A DNA stretch of 64,000 nt, from contig NC_058043.1 in NCBI RefSeq assembly GCF_020085105.1, forward strand, positions 1,984,001-2,048,000, in the 5' to 3' direction. Source of the DNA: Siniperca chuatsi (lineage: Eukaryota > Chordata > Actinopteri > Centrarchiformes > Sinipercidae). How positions within the stretch are numbered: position 1 is the first letter of the stretch; each line of letters starts with the position of its first letter. The translations under genes and the position numbers were made by a program. Shown one piece after another: positions 1 through 10,990 of this stretch. The notes under the pieces are model-generated. The model made no database searches. It saw only the letters and a program-made list of their open reading frames with translations, and was not told where the DNA came from.

Positions 1-867
1 ATGTGAAGCAATATTAGGAGGAAGCGTGACTCCAAATAAGGTCAGTGGAAACACTTTAATGGAAGCGACACAGACCCAGACCCACTTCAGTTGCGTTCAG
101 TTCGACTTGAGGATCGTTTTGCGGTTAACCCGAGCACGGACGTACAGAGACGGACGCGTTTACACTGCGAGTCAGACAACTAAGAAACCACTGTGGTGCA
201 AAATGAGCTGACGTTTCTGAACGCAAGCTCTGCTCTTTTATTGTGGAGCGAGAGAAAACGCCCGGCTAAACGCTCAGCTCCTCGCGTACAGCGGGGAGCC
301 AGATTTGCTTGATATTGCAATTTATTTCAGTCCCACGATGCCCATCCTTGTACCAGACTGTACTGTCACACTCGTACTAACGAGTGAATGGAGAGCAGCT
401 GTGCAGACTGAATAAATCAAGTGATTTTTAAAAAACGCAAATAGGGCATCTGGTGAGCAGGAGAGGGAAATGAGATGTTAAGAACACACAGAGACTGTAA
501 GAAGAAGACAGAAGAGGGGAAGGTGAAGCAAACTTTACTATTAAATGTACATAATCCACACAGGTCTGTAGTTGGCAACTAGATTAGTTTCCATTCAAAA
601 TAACACACTAGCTAGCCTCTGTTAATAAGAACAGGGTCCCTCCAATATGGCTGATATGGACGCTATGATTTGCCACGAAGACACAACTACACACTCTGCA
701 CAAAATGATTGTTTTTAAAAAAGGCTGCAGGATGGTGAAGGGTGGAGAAAACCCTGTTGGCGTTACCTCCACGACGAAGGAGCAGAAAAAAACAGGACTG
801 CTGTTATTGTGCCCTCTGGAGTCAAGTTTAATGATACACACTGACATGATGACTGATCACTAGCTTC

Positions 868-868
<1 letters not shown>
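1..868. other. unassigned non-coding sequence
   Basis: No reading frame here looks like a conserved protein; the longest open stretches are 60-80 codons without recognisable motifs. No tRNA or known repeat was recognised. It ends at a CA microsatellite. Confidence 0.5.

Positions 869-920
<52 letters not shown>
869..920. repeat. (CA)n microsatellite
   Basis: About 26 uninterrupted CA dinucleotides, directly left of a hAT-like MITE end. Confidence 0.97.
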
Positions 921-922
<2 letters not shown>

Positions 923-1152
923 TGCACCTGTGGTGGAAGAAGTATTCAGATGCTTCACTCAAGTAAAAGTACCAATACATTCATGTAAAAAAATACTCCA
1001 TTACAAGGGGAAGTTCTGCATTCAAAATCCTACTTAAGTAAAAGTACCAAATGTATTTAAAGTATCAAAAGTAAAAGTTGTAGTTCTGCAGTAAAATGTC
1101 TCCTGTGACTGATATCTGATTCTATCAATGTTACTGTCGTAGCTGCTTGAGG

Positions 1153-1785
1153 TGGAGCTAGTTTTAACTGCTTTATATACAGTTAGCTACTTTTAATTGC
1201 TTTATATGCAGTTTTAACTGCTTTATACACGGTTAGCTAGTTTTAACTGCTTTATACACGGTTAGCTAGTTTTAACTGCTTTATACACAGTTAGCTAGTT
1301 TTAACTGCTTTATACACGGTTAGCTAGTTTTAACTACTTTATATACAGTTAGCTAGTTTTATCTACTTTATATACAGTTAGCTACTTTTAATTGCTTTAT
1401 ATGCAGTTTTAACTGCTTTATACACGGTTAGCTAGTTTTAACTGCTTTATACACGGTTAGCTAGTTTTAACTGCTTTATACACGGTTAGCTAGTTTTAAC
1501 TGCTTTATACACGGTTAGCTAGTTTTAACTGCTTTATACACAGTTAGCTAGTTTTAACTGCTTTATATACAGTTAGCTAGTTTTAACTACTTTATATACA
1601 GTTAGCTACTTTTAATTGCTTTATATGCAGTTTTAACTGCTTTATACACGGTTAGCTAGTTTTAACTGCTTTATACACGGTTAGCTAGTTTTAACTGCTT
1701 TATACACGGTTAGCTAGTTTTAACTGCTTTATACACAGTTAGCTAGTTTTAACTAGGCTACGTTATGTACAGTTAGCTAGTTGTT
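1153..1785. repeat. 29-bp minisatellite array 1
   Basis: About 21-22 tandem copies of a 29-bp unit of the form GTTAGCTAGTTTTAACTGCT followed by TTATACACG. Most units carry TACACGG. A shortened unit with TTTTAATTGC recurs at 1,191, 1,386 and 1,610, spaced 195 and 224 bp apart. The difference is exactly one 29-bp unit, so the array has grown by multi-unit duplication. The first unit is continuous with MITE sequence (GAGGTGGAGCTAGTTTTAAC), which suggests the unit comes from the MITE interior. The same unit forms a second array at 38.2-39.4 kb. Confidence 0.95.
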
Positions 1786-1786
1786 G

Positions 1787-1946
1787 TTTAAGATTATTTT
1801 TTGCCTTTATTGGATAGGCACAGCTGAAGAGAGACAGGAAATGCGGGAAAGAGAGGGGGTGGGATAACATGTAGCAAAGGTCCGCAGGCTGGATTCAAAC
1901 CCGAGCAGGGCGCGCACTTTACCTGTTGAGCTACCGGGGCGCCCCC
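1787..1946 (-). mobile_element. tRNA-derived SINE
   Basis: Read on the minus strand, it starts GGGCGCCCCGGTAGCTCAAC. It has a Pol III A box (TAGCTCAACAGG, plus-strand 1,922-1,933) and a B box (GGTTTGAATCC, 1,891-1,901, one mismatch to GGTTCGANTCC). An unrelated body and an A/T-rich tail follow. Minisatellite sequence lies on both sides, so it was inserted into the array, and a target-site duplication cannot be told from the repeat units. The head resembles a SINE-like repeat seen in many teleosts. Confidence 0.7.
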
Positions 1947-1954
1947 AGCTAGCT

Positions 1955-2345
1955 AGTTTTAACCAAGCGGCAACCTCTAGGTCTGAAAAGTGAAGCCAAT
2001 GCAGAAGTGCCTTAAACCTGCATTCTTTCTAATGGCCAGCAGGGGGCGCCTCCCCTGGTTGCAAAAAGAAGTCCGATTGTATAGAAGTCTATGAGAAAAC
2101 CTACCCGACCTACTTCTCGCTTGATTTATTACCTCAGTAAACATTTTCCTAATGCGTTTATGGTCTCAATCGTTATTTTCAAGTCTACTTCAATACAGCA
2201 TGATGTTAATTTAGTAAATTCTGGTGCCATTTACAGGAAAACTGACGATAAAGCAGGGAATGCTTTGGGGCGTGGCTACCTGTCAATCAGGACAGAAGCG
2301 TAGCAATGCGTATATATAACTATTATAACTAGTAACTAACTAATT
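1955..2345 (+). repeat. dispersed teleost repeat
   Basis: Starts ACCAAGCGGCAACCTCTAGG and includes GGCCAGCAGGGGGCG and GGGCGTGGCTACCTGTCAAT. I recognise this as a frequent, non-coding interspersed repeat of percomorph genomes. The 70-codon open frame inside it is part of the repeat. Class unknown. Confidence 0.6.
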
Positions 2346-2573
2346 ACTAACACTGGAAACGGGACACCCACAAAAAAAATACAACCACTGGTTTAATCTT
2401 TAACAAAGTGTTGTATTTTATAAATTTATCATGTGTTTTTTAATGTTAAATCTTAATCTGCAAAGTAACAAGTAAATAAAGCTGTCAGACAAATGTAGGG
2501 GAATAAAAAAAAAGGACAAGTACCTCAAATTTATAAAAGTAGGCCTACAGTATACACATATTACTGTTCAAAC

Positions 2574-2605
<32 letters not shown>

Positions 2606-2698
2606 ATGCTGGCTAACAGCCACCCTCTATAAACACTGAGCTGCCTGCCTGAGATGAAAGTGGGTCTTAGAATAAGAGCTTAGAGCTCAACAGCTGGT

Positions 2699-2750
<52 letters not shown>
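2574..2750. repeat. two (CA)n microsatellites
   Basis: Pure CA tracts at about 2,574-2,605 and 2,702-2,750, separated by about 95 bp of unique-looking sequence. Confidence 0.95.
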
Positions 2751-2754
<4 letters not shown>

Positions 2755-2792
2755 CTAAAAGCCAGCAATTCTGTGTTTTGGTTTGTTTTTTA

Positions 2793-2880
2793 GATTAGAT
2801 TCAACTTTATTGTCATTACACAAGTACAAAGTACAAGACAACGAAATGCAGTTTAGGTCGAACCAGAAGTGCAATAAGGA
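2793..2880 (-). mobile_element. LINE 3' tail (L2-like)
   Basis: Plus-strand text TTCAACTTTATTGTCATTAC followed by ACGAAATGCAGTTTAGG is the reverse complement of a common fish LINE 3' end (AATAAAGTTGAATC type). Only the tail is present. Confidence 0.6.
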
Positions 2881-2909
2881 TATAAAGTGTGTGCATGAAT
2901 GCATGCATG

Positions 2910-2911
<2 letters not shown>

Positions 2912-3002
<91 letters not shown>
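2912..3002. repeat. (GT)n microsatellite
   Basis: About 45 consecutive GT dinucleotides. The long Cys-Val or His-Thr 'proteins' in this region are only translations of this tract. Confidence 0.97.
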
Positions 3003-3004
<2 letters not shown>

Positions 3005-3149
3005 CGTGCTTGTATATATTTTCTCTGTATGAAGCATGCCTGTGTATGCCTTTACATGTCTGGATGAGTGTGTGTCAGTGTTTGTTTGTGTCAAAGTGTG
3101 GGCTAGCGTCCGCCTCGTTTAGGAGTGTGTGTGTACTTGTTGTTGCTAC

Positions 3150-3400
3150 ATAGTGAGGACTGAAACACGTTTTGTTTTTTTTTTACCTACAGAGTGAGGA
3201 CATATTTGGAAAGTGGGGACATTTTGGCCGGTCCTCACAACTTCAAAGGGCCGTTTGAAGGGTTAGGTTAGAATTAGGTTTTGGTTAGGGTTAGGCATTC
3301 AGTTGTGATGGTTGCATTATGGGAATGCATTATGTCAATGACGGTCCTCACAAAGATAGAAGTACAAGGCTGTGTGCGTGAGCGTTTGCCTTGCAGACAC
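3150..3400 (+). repeat. dispersed repeat with GGTCCTCAC motifs
   Basis: Contains AGTGAGGACATATTTGG, ATTTTGGCCGGTCCTCACAA, a TTAGGGTTAGG-like stretch and GGTCCTCACAAAGATAGAAG. This is a repeat seen widely in fish and often next to GT microsatellites, as here. The TTAGGG-like part is internal to the repeat and not telomeric. Confidence 0.65.
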
Positions 3401-3476
3401 AAACATGACGTTGATCTAGTGCAAAATGAACAGCTCTCATCTCGTCTGCAGCCTCCTCTTCAAAGACCAGATCAAA

Positions 3477-4494
3477 ACACACACACACACACACACACAC
3501 TTTATTTCTTCTCTCTCAACACGACTCTGACTGACCAAACAGATGAAGACAAGCAAGTCAGGGAGACAGTAATTACATGGATAGCGGCTCTAGCCTGTGT
3601 TTTAAAACAACAATTAAAGCCGCCTGTTCACACGAGGACTCTTCACAGACATGAAGCAACTTGACCGCTGGAGATAATTATACGGATGTGGCGTCTGCGC
3701 ACAAGCTAACGCCAGCGGGGGAGGGACGATGGCACGGTGACGGTGGCTTGGGCTCCATTTAACCATCTGTTCATTATCTATACAAGAATCCTTTTTACTT
3801 TTGAAGACGTGAGAACGTGATGAATCCCCTCACGCTGTCATCTTCAATAAACGTACAGGAATTCAATGCTTTGTGTTTGCCCGTCTACCTTGTGCGCATT
3901 AGACGTAAAAACTCCTGTTTTTCTTATAGCTAACAAAACGGTATTTGTTTACGCTCAAGTGGCAGCGCCCTCTAGCGGCTGTAATAATCACAACTTGTCG
4001 TTCAGGGGCAAAGGAGGAAGTAGCGCGACGCTGTTACGGAAAGCGGTGGAAGAAGTTTCATTTCTGATATGTGGTCGTTTTTATCGGAATAACACCCGCC
4101 GGTCAACGTCTGATCTCAGGAGCTGAAACCCTGCAGGGGAGGAGGATAATTATACACCGCAGTGTCGTCAGTTCAGTGTTGTGGGTTATGCTGGATGGAC
4201 AAGAAGCGGACATCAGGTGTAAAAGAAACAAAAAAAAAAAGCAGGAGATGGATACTCAATGATCTATGCATTTTGGGAAATCAAAGTTTTAAAATAATGC
4301 ATTTTTAAAAAAGGAGATTCTGCATGAAGGCCTGTGGTCACAGCTGGATCTGATTCACGTGTCCTGTTGCTTTACTAACCTCTCAGTCGTTTCAGCTGGC
4401 TATCCCTCACCTGCTTCCCAGCAGTCATCAGCCTTATTTCAACCTGGTCCTTGTTTTTGAGACCTGCCTGCTTGGTTTAACCTTTGGTTTTTAT
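3477..4494. other. (CA)n tract followed by unassigned sequence
   Basis: A short CA tract at 3,477-3,500 is followed by about 1 kb without recognisable coding exons, RNA genes or repeats. Open frames are under 130 codons and have no conserved motifs. Confidence 0.4.
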
Positions 4495-5275
4495 GAGTCT
4501 GTGGTGGCCGGTGCTGTCCTGTACGCTGTTGCATGCTGGGGCAGCAGGCTGAGGGCAGCAGGCTGAGGGTAGCGGACGCCAACAGACTCAACAAACTGAT
4601 CCGTAAGGCCGGTGACATTGTGGGGGTGGAGCTGGACTCTCTGGAGGTGGTGTCAGAGAGGAGGATGCTGAGTAAACTACACGCCATCTTGGACAGCGTC
4701 TCCCACCCGCTCCATGACGTGCCGGTCAAACAAAGGAGCGCCTTCAGCGGAAGACTCATCCCCCCACAATGCACCACAGAGCGCCACAGGAAGTCATTCC
4801 TGCCTGTGGCCATCAGACTCTTTAACTCCTCCCTCTAAGTGTCAGTCTGTATGACCCGAAGTCACTAAACTGGACATTGATCATTAACATCTCTGCCGTA
4901 TTTTAATAATTGTGCAATATTCTGTATTAATACTCCCGTGCAATATTTAGTTTTCCCATGTTAGTTTTTCTTATTTATTGTTATTGATATCATATACCTC
5001 TATTACTCTCAACAGTACATGCACCTCTGCTTATTACTTATTTTGTTCCATTGTATTATTATACTGTACTTCATCAACCGGTAAACCCACTTGGCACTTG
5101 ACACTTAGTTTATCTTATACTTATACCAACCTGATAATGTATTTTCTGACCTGTTTTATAGTGTTTATAGTGCATCATATTGTTTGCTAGTGCTTTCTCC
5201 TGTGTGCACTGACGTAAAGGCGAGCTGCTGTTTCCCTTTCGGGGATCAATAAAGTCTTTCTGATTCTGATTTGTT
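4495..5275 (+). mobile_element. 5'-truncated Rex1/CR1-like LINE, ORF C-terminus and 3' UTR
   Basis: The first 340 bp encode the C-terminal tail of a non-LTR retrotransposon ORF2. Recognisable phrases are ESVVAGAVLYAVACWGSRL, RLNKLIRKAGDIVGVELDSL and RHRKSFLPVAIRLFNSSL. A stop near 4,838 is followed by a 3' UTR ending GGGATCAATAAAGTCTTTCT then GATTCTGAT. The reverse transcriptase and endonuclease domains are absent, the usual outcome of incomplete reverse transcription. Other copies of the same 3' UTR lie at 10.6 kb (minus) and 29.1 kb (plus). The exact clade is uncertain. Confidence 0.85.
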
Positions 5276-5949
5276 TTCTTATCTGACCGCCTTCCCAGCA
5301 ATGACTTTGTCCTATTAAAGCCCCTTTCAGAACCGGACCTCTTTAGATGTCGGTCTCGTGTCTGAATAAGCCCCCTTGTGACTTTTATGTAAACAAGTCA
5401 CCATGGCAGTCTTACTACGTCAGACCTGGTGACTTTTCCAACACAACGATCATCCTAAAAGGCTGCAGCAGCAAAATAAATACACAGAGATTAAATATGT
5501 CTTGCTCGCCTGATCAGCATTACTGTAAACAAACAAACTCACGTAATCCCTAACGTTTAAAGAAACTCTAATCAGTCTAATAAACTATGAAAACTGAATG
5601 AGACATTTTTATGTTGTTACGGAGATTCTTCTTCTCGTGTCAGATCTAAAAATCATTTAAAAAACCTTCCGCATACACAGTAATAATCAGACCAGCTGTC
5701 TCCCTGCGGATATGTTAAACTTTAATCCAACTGCATGGATAAATAAATGAATATCCAGGGAAATGCTTTAGAGACAGCACAGGAGCCGTAGAAATTTAAC
5801 TAGAGTCCCTTGTCGTGTATTTTCATACTATCGGACATTTACAAAGCAGAATTCTCCCTCCGATACATTATGAAACTGATGAGAAAATGTATTAGTGCAT
5901 TCACTGCGAGAAGCGCAGCGACCGTCCCTCGCGCTCACTAAAGGTCATT
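5276..5949. other. unassigned non-coding sequence
   Basis: Single-copy-looking sequence with no convincing exon, RNA gene or repeat. Confidence 0.4.
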
Positions 5950-5957
5950 AATTAAGG

Positions 5958-6147
5958 CAGCGGTTCTCAAACTTTCTCTCCCCCCAACACGTGTAAACGG
6001 GTTCAATTTGTATCAATCATTAACAATATTGGGGAAGCAACAAATTTTAAAGTTGAATTTGACTGAAATAAAATAAATGATTCAGGTCAGCACGATGGCA
6101 TCAACACCCCCGCAGTGGTGCTATGCGCCCCAGTTTGTGAGCCACTG
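5958..6147. mobile_element. 190-bp hAT MITE with perfect 8-bp TSD
   Basis: Begins CAGCGGTTCTCAAACT and ends AGTTTGTGAGCCACTG; the ends are imperfect inverted repeats of about 16 bp. The 8-bp sequence AATTAAGG occurs directly on both sides (5,950-5,957 and 6,148-6,155), the target duplication size of hAT transposases. There is no coding capacity, so it is non-autonomous. The CAGNGGTTCTCAA end resembles Charlie-like hAT elements. Confidence 0.92.
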
Positions 6148-6155
6148 AATTAAGG

Positions 6156-7461
6156 CTTCAACGGCAAAAGACGTTTTAAAATCCATCAGAGCGGCATGTG
6201 AGATTACAGAAAAACGCTCTTTTTTCCCTTCGTATCATTAAACCTTTCATCATCTTTTCCAGCGGTGATTCCGCTTCCTCTTGCGCCAGGTGGCTCTTTT
6301 TCTGTAAATGTCCCGTCGTGTCTAAATAAAGATGTAAGGAACATTAACGTAAAAGTCACCAAAGCCACTTTAACAGCTCGATGACGTCGGCAATGTTACA
6401 TATTCAATGTCTGAGAAGGGCTTTCGACTCTTTGTCCCTCGAGTCTGCATTTGCGTCCTCATTCCTTCGCAAACAACAAATTCAGTTTTTTCTTTTTTAA
6501 AAAGGTGGTAAAACCATCCTGTTGGCCAAAGAGCAGCTCCAGAGTCACATTTACAGTTTGTTCTGTACTGGGGAGCAGCTGGAGCCGTTTTACTGCAGAA
6601 GAATATGGGCGTCACTTTAAAAAAAAACTTAAAACAATAACTGATCCAGAAATGAACATTGGTGTAAGAGAGCCGGCGCTGTGATGAGCAGCTGCTTCAG
6701 ACGTGTGCGCTCTGCTCAAACAGCTCTCCAGACTGGAGTTTAGGCTGTTTATCACCGATGAGACTGCTTCTCATTTCAACTCAATTTCAGCTCCGTGTTG
6801 ATGGGACCGCAGACGCAAAATAAATGGCCTGATCACAAAATACAGAAAGCAAAGAACAACTGTCGAGCAGAATCAAAAGCACTATTCAGTCTGGAGCTAA
6901 TTCACCATTCTGAATCTAACGCCACCAAGAATCAGAACCAGAGTTCATGAAACAATATCACTCAACAAAATGTCTGAGATCCATCTCCTCTGTACTCCAA
7001 ATGCAAGAAATGTTTACCTATTTGATCATATGCAGCAAATGTGGCATGAAATATGTGGAGAAACCCAGGAATACAATGTTTTTATTGGTTTATTTAAAAA
7101 TCAGGGACAGTGCATTAATACAACTGCTGTAAATGTGCCAGAGTTAGCCAAGAGGCGGTTTTTCTTCTGCAGACAGATGTTTCACGCTAAAAGCAGTTAA
7201 GTTATTGAGATCATTTATAAGAGCAATAATAAAAATCACAGGAGACACATTATACTGCAGGTACTATTTGAAAACATGCAAAGCGATGAAATGGACTAAA
7301 TAAGACAACACTGTGCTGCATTATCAGACACCAACATGAAAGATCAAAACAGGAGCACAGACATAAAAAGCACAAACAATATTAGATAAGCTATAAAATA
7401 AATAAATAAATAAGGAGACGCACAGATATGAGGTCCAACGTTTCTCAGAACATGACCTCCC
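6156..7461. other. unassigned non-coding sequence
   Basis: No gene, RNA or repeat recognised. The two overlapping plus-strand open frames at 6,947-7,200 (61 and 76 codons) show no conserved motif and no obvious splice context. Confidence 0.4.
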
Positions 7462-7469
7462 CAATTTAC

Positions 7470-7855
7470 TAGTGATGTGTCCTGCGCAAAAGATGCGGCT
7501 CTGAGAACTTTGTTTTGATTGGTCAGCAATGGCATCGCGGCCAATCAGATGTGAGGATATGGGATCATACCATTATGTAAAAAACAGAGAGGGGGGTGCT
7601 GAGAAGTGGAGCGGCGCTCCACTCAGTGTCGTTAACTTGCAAGTTAGGGTTAGTGTTACAGAATAAATGCACAAAATTAGGCAATTATAAAGGATTCTCA
7701 TAAAAACACTGCACATGAAAGGGTTTTCAACACACAAACCAGAAAGTTTTGCAAAGTTATGGTAAAATAAAGGCTTACAAAAAAATCCTAAATTAAGAGC
7801 CGTTCAGGAGTCGAAAGAGCCGGCTCTCTGAAAAGAGCTGAACTTCCCGTCACTA
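7470..7855. mobile_element. 386-bp hAT MITE with perfect 8-bp TSD
   Basis: Left end TAGTGATGTGTCCTGC. The right end, read inward on the minus strand, is TAGTGACGGGAAGTTC. Perfect 8-bp duplication CAATTTAC at 7,462-7,469 and 7,856-7,863. The interior carries the GAGCCGGCTCT and AGAGCCG motifs of a teleost hAT family. No transposase is encoded. Confidence 0.93.
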
Positions 7856-7863
7856 CAATTTAC

Positions 7864-9387
7864 AGATCATGGGCCTATAAAAACAATGACTTCTGGTCCA
7901 AAAGACGGAGCGTCTCCCAAACTGTGACAGTACCAGATCAGTCTGGAGGAGACAGCAGAGACTGATGGACCGCAGACAAGAGCTCATGTCGTTTGCTGAG
8001 TAAGTGGTTTTTGTAGTCAGGACTCGAACGCAAAACACTCATCTCTCATTCGCTGCCCTTTATGTACAGGAAACCTGTCACGGGCCTGCAGAAAGGCCAC
8101 GTATTTGCATTAGCACATAACAATTGGAAGGGTTTTTTATTTTTAAAGTTGTTTAAGCATTTTCTAATCCTGCTAAGAAAATTGTTTTGCACACTTCATG
8201 CAATGTAACTCGGCAGCATAATGAGGCCATTTTAATTTCCAGTTATTTAATCACCAACAGCTTCAGGGTCTGCTGCTGAAAATATCTTCTTGATAGTAAT
8301 GCTGAGAATATACAGTATATGGTAGCATTGCTTTAAGCATAAAATGTGGAATATCTGAGTGAATTTCATACTAATACCGCAGTCCATCAAACTAAAAGGG
8401 ACTAAAAAGATTAGAAACTAAAAATGTCATATTGAACAAACATCATGATCTTTCCTAAACTAAGTCCTTTGAGTTACTTAAACCAGCAGATTTTTTTTTA
8501 GGGGAAACAAATTAAATATGTTGTCAGTGAATGTTTCGCAGATACATTCATTTAAAAATGGCTTTTATGTTGATTGAGAGTGTTGTCCGGGTGGCTTTAC
8601 ATTACTTTTACTAATCAGTAGTGTATATACAGACTGTTAATGAGCGGCACGTAAAGTATTAGAACAGTGTAAATTTTAGGCAGCAGGGTTGTTGTTTGAA
8701 CATGTTGGAACACGTCCTCGCTGCGACCCGAACAGCAGTTTACAGTGGCACCTTGGACAGTACCGTCTTTGCTGCAGGAACTTGTTTTTCCTGTACAGGA
8801 TGTGCGGTACGGCTCACAGGAAGCCAGCGAGTTCACGAAAAGGTTCGCTTTTAGGAAAATATCCTCTGGTGAAAAATTCGCTCTTGATTGCGTTTTCCCA
8901 CCCGCCCTTTTCCATTAATCTGCCAACGCAGAGCAGAGCTCCCTGGGACGAAGCATTAACTAAAATCACAATCAACATGTTTGGCTTCGATACATAATGT
9001 ACACGCATGCTGTGTGAAAAGTTCTCTTCAATGAAGGACTCAAATAAAAGATGTTTTACTGAAAATCTGAAAGGCAGAAGCATGACTAACCAAATATCTG
9101 GTCACAACAGGGTTTTGGAAACATATTTTACCTAAATATTACTTTCTGCTAACTGAAGCAAAATGTAGACAGAGCTGTTTAACAAAAAGGCAACTCAGAA
9201 AAATCTTTGTGAATGACGTTAATAAGTCGGTACGAATCAATTATGAGAGACGGAGCGGTGCCTTCGGTTAAAAATGCACAGCTTTGACAAAATGTAGGCA
9301 ATTACATGTTACTGTTGTTCACAGTGTGCAAAATAAGAAAGTGCTTATCTGGGTTTTTGTGATAAAGACAAAAAGGACATGGTACTA
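7864..9387. other. unassigned sequence, possible conserved non-coding element
   Basis: No exon or repeat recognised. About 8,060-8,290 has the look of a regulatory element: complex, A/T-moderate sequence with an octamer ATTTGCAT (8,103-8,110) and, 8 bp further on, AACAATTGG, a SOX-like site. No alignment was available, so conservation is not shown. Confidence 0.3.
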
Positions 9388-9691
9388 CACACACACACAC
9401 ACACACACACACGAATACAACGACACACACACACACACGAATACAACGACACACACACACACACACACACAGCTTATGTCTGAGCTGGGCGGGGATGGAG
9501 GGCTTGGCCTGACTGACGGTGCTTTGTTCATCCATCCGGCCCTTCTGCCTGTAAATGCAATCCAATCCAATCAACTCTGGGGGCCAGGGACAACACACAC
9601 ACACACACACAAGATACATAGAGACATGCGCACACACAATACACACACACACACACACACAAGATACATAGAGACACGCGCACACACACAA
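9388..9691. repeat. cluster of interrupted (CA)n microsatellites
   Basis: CA tracts at about 9,388-9,411, 9,424-9,440, 9,450-9,471, 9,592-9,611, 9,641-9,661 and 9,672-9,691. The segment AAGATACATAGAGACA recurs at 9,611 and 9,661, so part of the cluster arose by a local tandem duplication of about 50 bp. Confidence 0.93.
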
Positions 9692-9778
9692 TACACAAAA
9701 ACCACCACAGTCCCAAAGGGGCAGATGCTCCAGAGGTCTGACAAGGCAATCACAAGACCTTATCCATCACGACTGACA

Positions 9779-10056
9779 GAAGAAGAAGAGGAGGAGGAGG
9801 AGGAGGAGGAGGGCGATGCGAGAGGGACGGATAGGGGTAGTGGTTGCAGTGAAAGAAGTGGAGAAGGGGTGATGGGAATGAGGACATGAGAGGGATGATG
9901 GGGTGGGGGGGGACTGGGGCTGAGAGATGCAGCAGCAGTGGAGTTTAAAGGTGGATGCAGCTGCAGCAGGAAATTGCAGCACAGGACAAATGGCTTCATC
10001 TTTTAAATGTTTCCGGGTTGTTCACAACGGCTGCACACACACACACACACACACAC
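9779..10056. repeat. purine-rich (GAG)n tract and (CA)n tract
   Basis: A GAA/GAG run at 9,779-9,812, then G-rich sequence, then (CA)n at 10,034-10,056. Open frames across it are low-complexity Glu or Ser/Pro runs and not genes. Confidence 0.85.
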
Positions 10057-10269
10057 AATGGGGGGGTTACTACTTATATGTGACATTTGCTTTGGTGTAT
10101 AAATGCCAAGTTATTGACAGAATGGCCGACATATACATACAGAGGGCAGGAGAAAGACAGACAGACACAAACCGGGATCATCCATCACATCCTAAAGGGC
10201 GGGAAAGGAGGCAGAGCGAGGCGAAGAACTACAAACACACCAACAAACAAAGGGGGGGCAAAGGAATAA

Positions 10270-10400
10270 GAACAGTCCTCCCCCAGATGATGAATCCTAC
10301 CGAACACCGGTTGACATTTGTGGTTTTGAGTGAAATTTCTCAACAGCTATTGGATGGGTTGCCATGAGATTCGGTAGGTACGTTTGTCAAGTTTCCATCC
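10270..10400 (+). repeat. fragment of dispersed teleost repeat (GATGAAT / AGTGAAAT type)
   Basis: Contains AGATGATGAATCCTAC, TTGTGGTTTTGAGTGAAAT and CAACAGCTATTGGATGGGTT. This belongs to a repeat family also present at 19.4-19.8, 59.6-59.8 and 60.5-60.8 kb. Class unknown. Confidence 0.55.
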
Positions 10401-10639
10401 AAATGTAGCACAAATTTTAACCGAATTTCACAAGAAAATGTAAACTAATCCACGTTTCCGCACACTGGAGGGCTTAGATAAAAAAAATATCAGGGTTTTT
10501 TAAGCTTAAATTACTGATATATGAATGAAAGATTACCTCGGAGAATGTGACTCATGAAAGTGATGAGACGTGATCCGCCAGACAGAAGACATCTCACTCT
10601 GTCGGATTTGTTGAAACTAAAGAAACACTCGCAATTGTA

Positions 10640-10990
10640 CAATCAGAATCAGAAATCCTTTATTGATCCCCGAAGGGAAACTCTTTGTTACAGCAGCTCG
10701 TCTTTACGTCAGTGCACACAGGAGAAAGTACTAGCAAACAATATGATACACTATAAAACAGGTCAGAAAATAAATTAAGTATCATGTCGGTATAAGTATA
10801 AGATAAACTAAGTGTCGAGTACCAAGTGGGTTTACTGGTTGATGAAGAAAGTACAGTTTAAAAAACAATGTAACTAATTATGTAATAAATAATATTAATA
10901 AGCGGAGGTGCACGTACTGTCGAAGAGTAATTGAGGTATATAGTATCAGTAGCAATAAATAAGAAAAAATAAGAAACTACAAGTTTAAGA
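10640..10990 (-). mobile_element. Rex1/CR1-like LINE 3' UTR
   Basis: Plus-strand AATCAGAAATCCTTTATTGA followed by TCCCCGAAGGGAAACT is the reverse complement of the 3' end seen at 5.2 kb. The copy carries the full 3' UTR block (GCACACAGGAGAAAGTACTA, GTACCAAGTGGGTTTACTGG) and no ORF. Confidence 0.85.

Larger units (their letters stand above)
928..2547 (+). mobile_element. hAT-like MITE, greatly enlarged by internal repeats and insertions
   Basis: The left end reads TGGTGGAAGAAGTATTCAG, followed by repeated AAGTAAAAGTACC motifs. This is the 5' part of a very common teleost non-autonomous element, whose intact copy in this window is at 31,712-32,356. The internal region begins at about 1,150 and has been amplified into a 29-bp minisatellite. 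Two other repeats were then inserted (1,787-1,946 and about 1,955-2,345). The 3' part of the MITE resumes at about 2,380 (GTTGTATTTTATAAATTTAT) and fades out at about 2,547 before its terminal inverted repeat. Assignment to hAT is an inference from the terminal sequence and from the 8-bp duplications of related copies. Confidence 0.7.

Noticed and set aside
2783-3153. Cys-Val and His-Thr repeat proteins
   Set aside because: Translations of a GT/CA microsatellite.
3270-3300. TTAGGGTTAGG-like telomere sequence
   Set aside because: Imperfect and contained within a known dispersed fish repeat.
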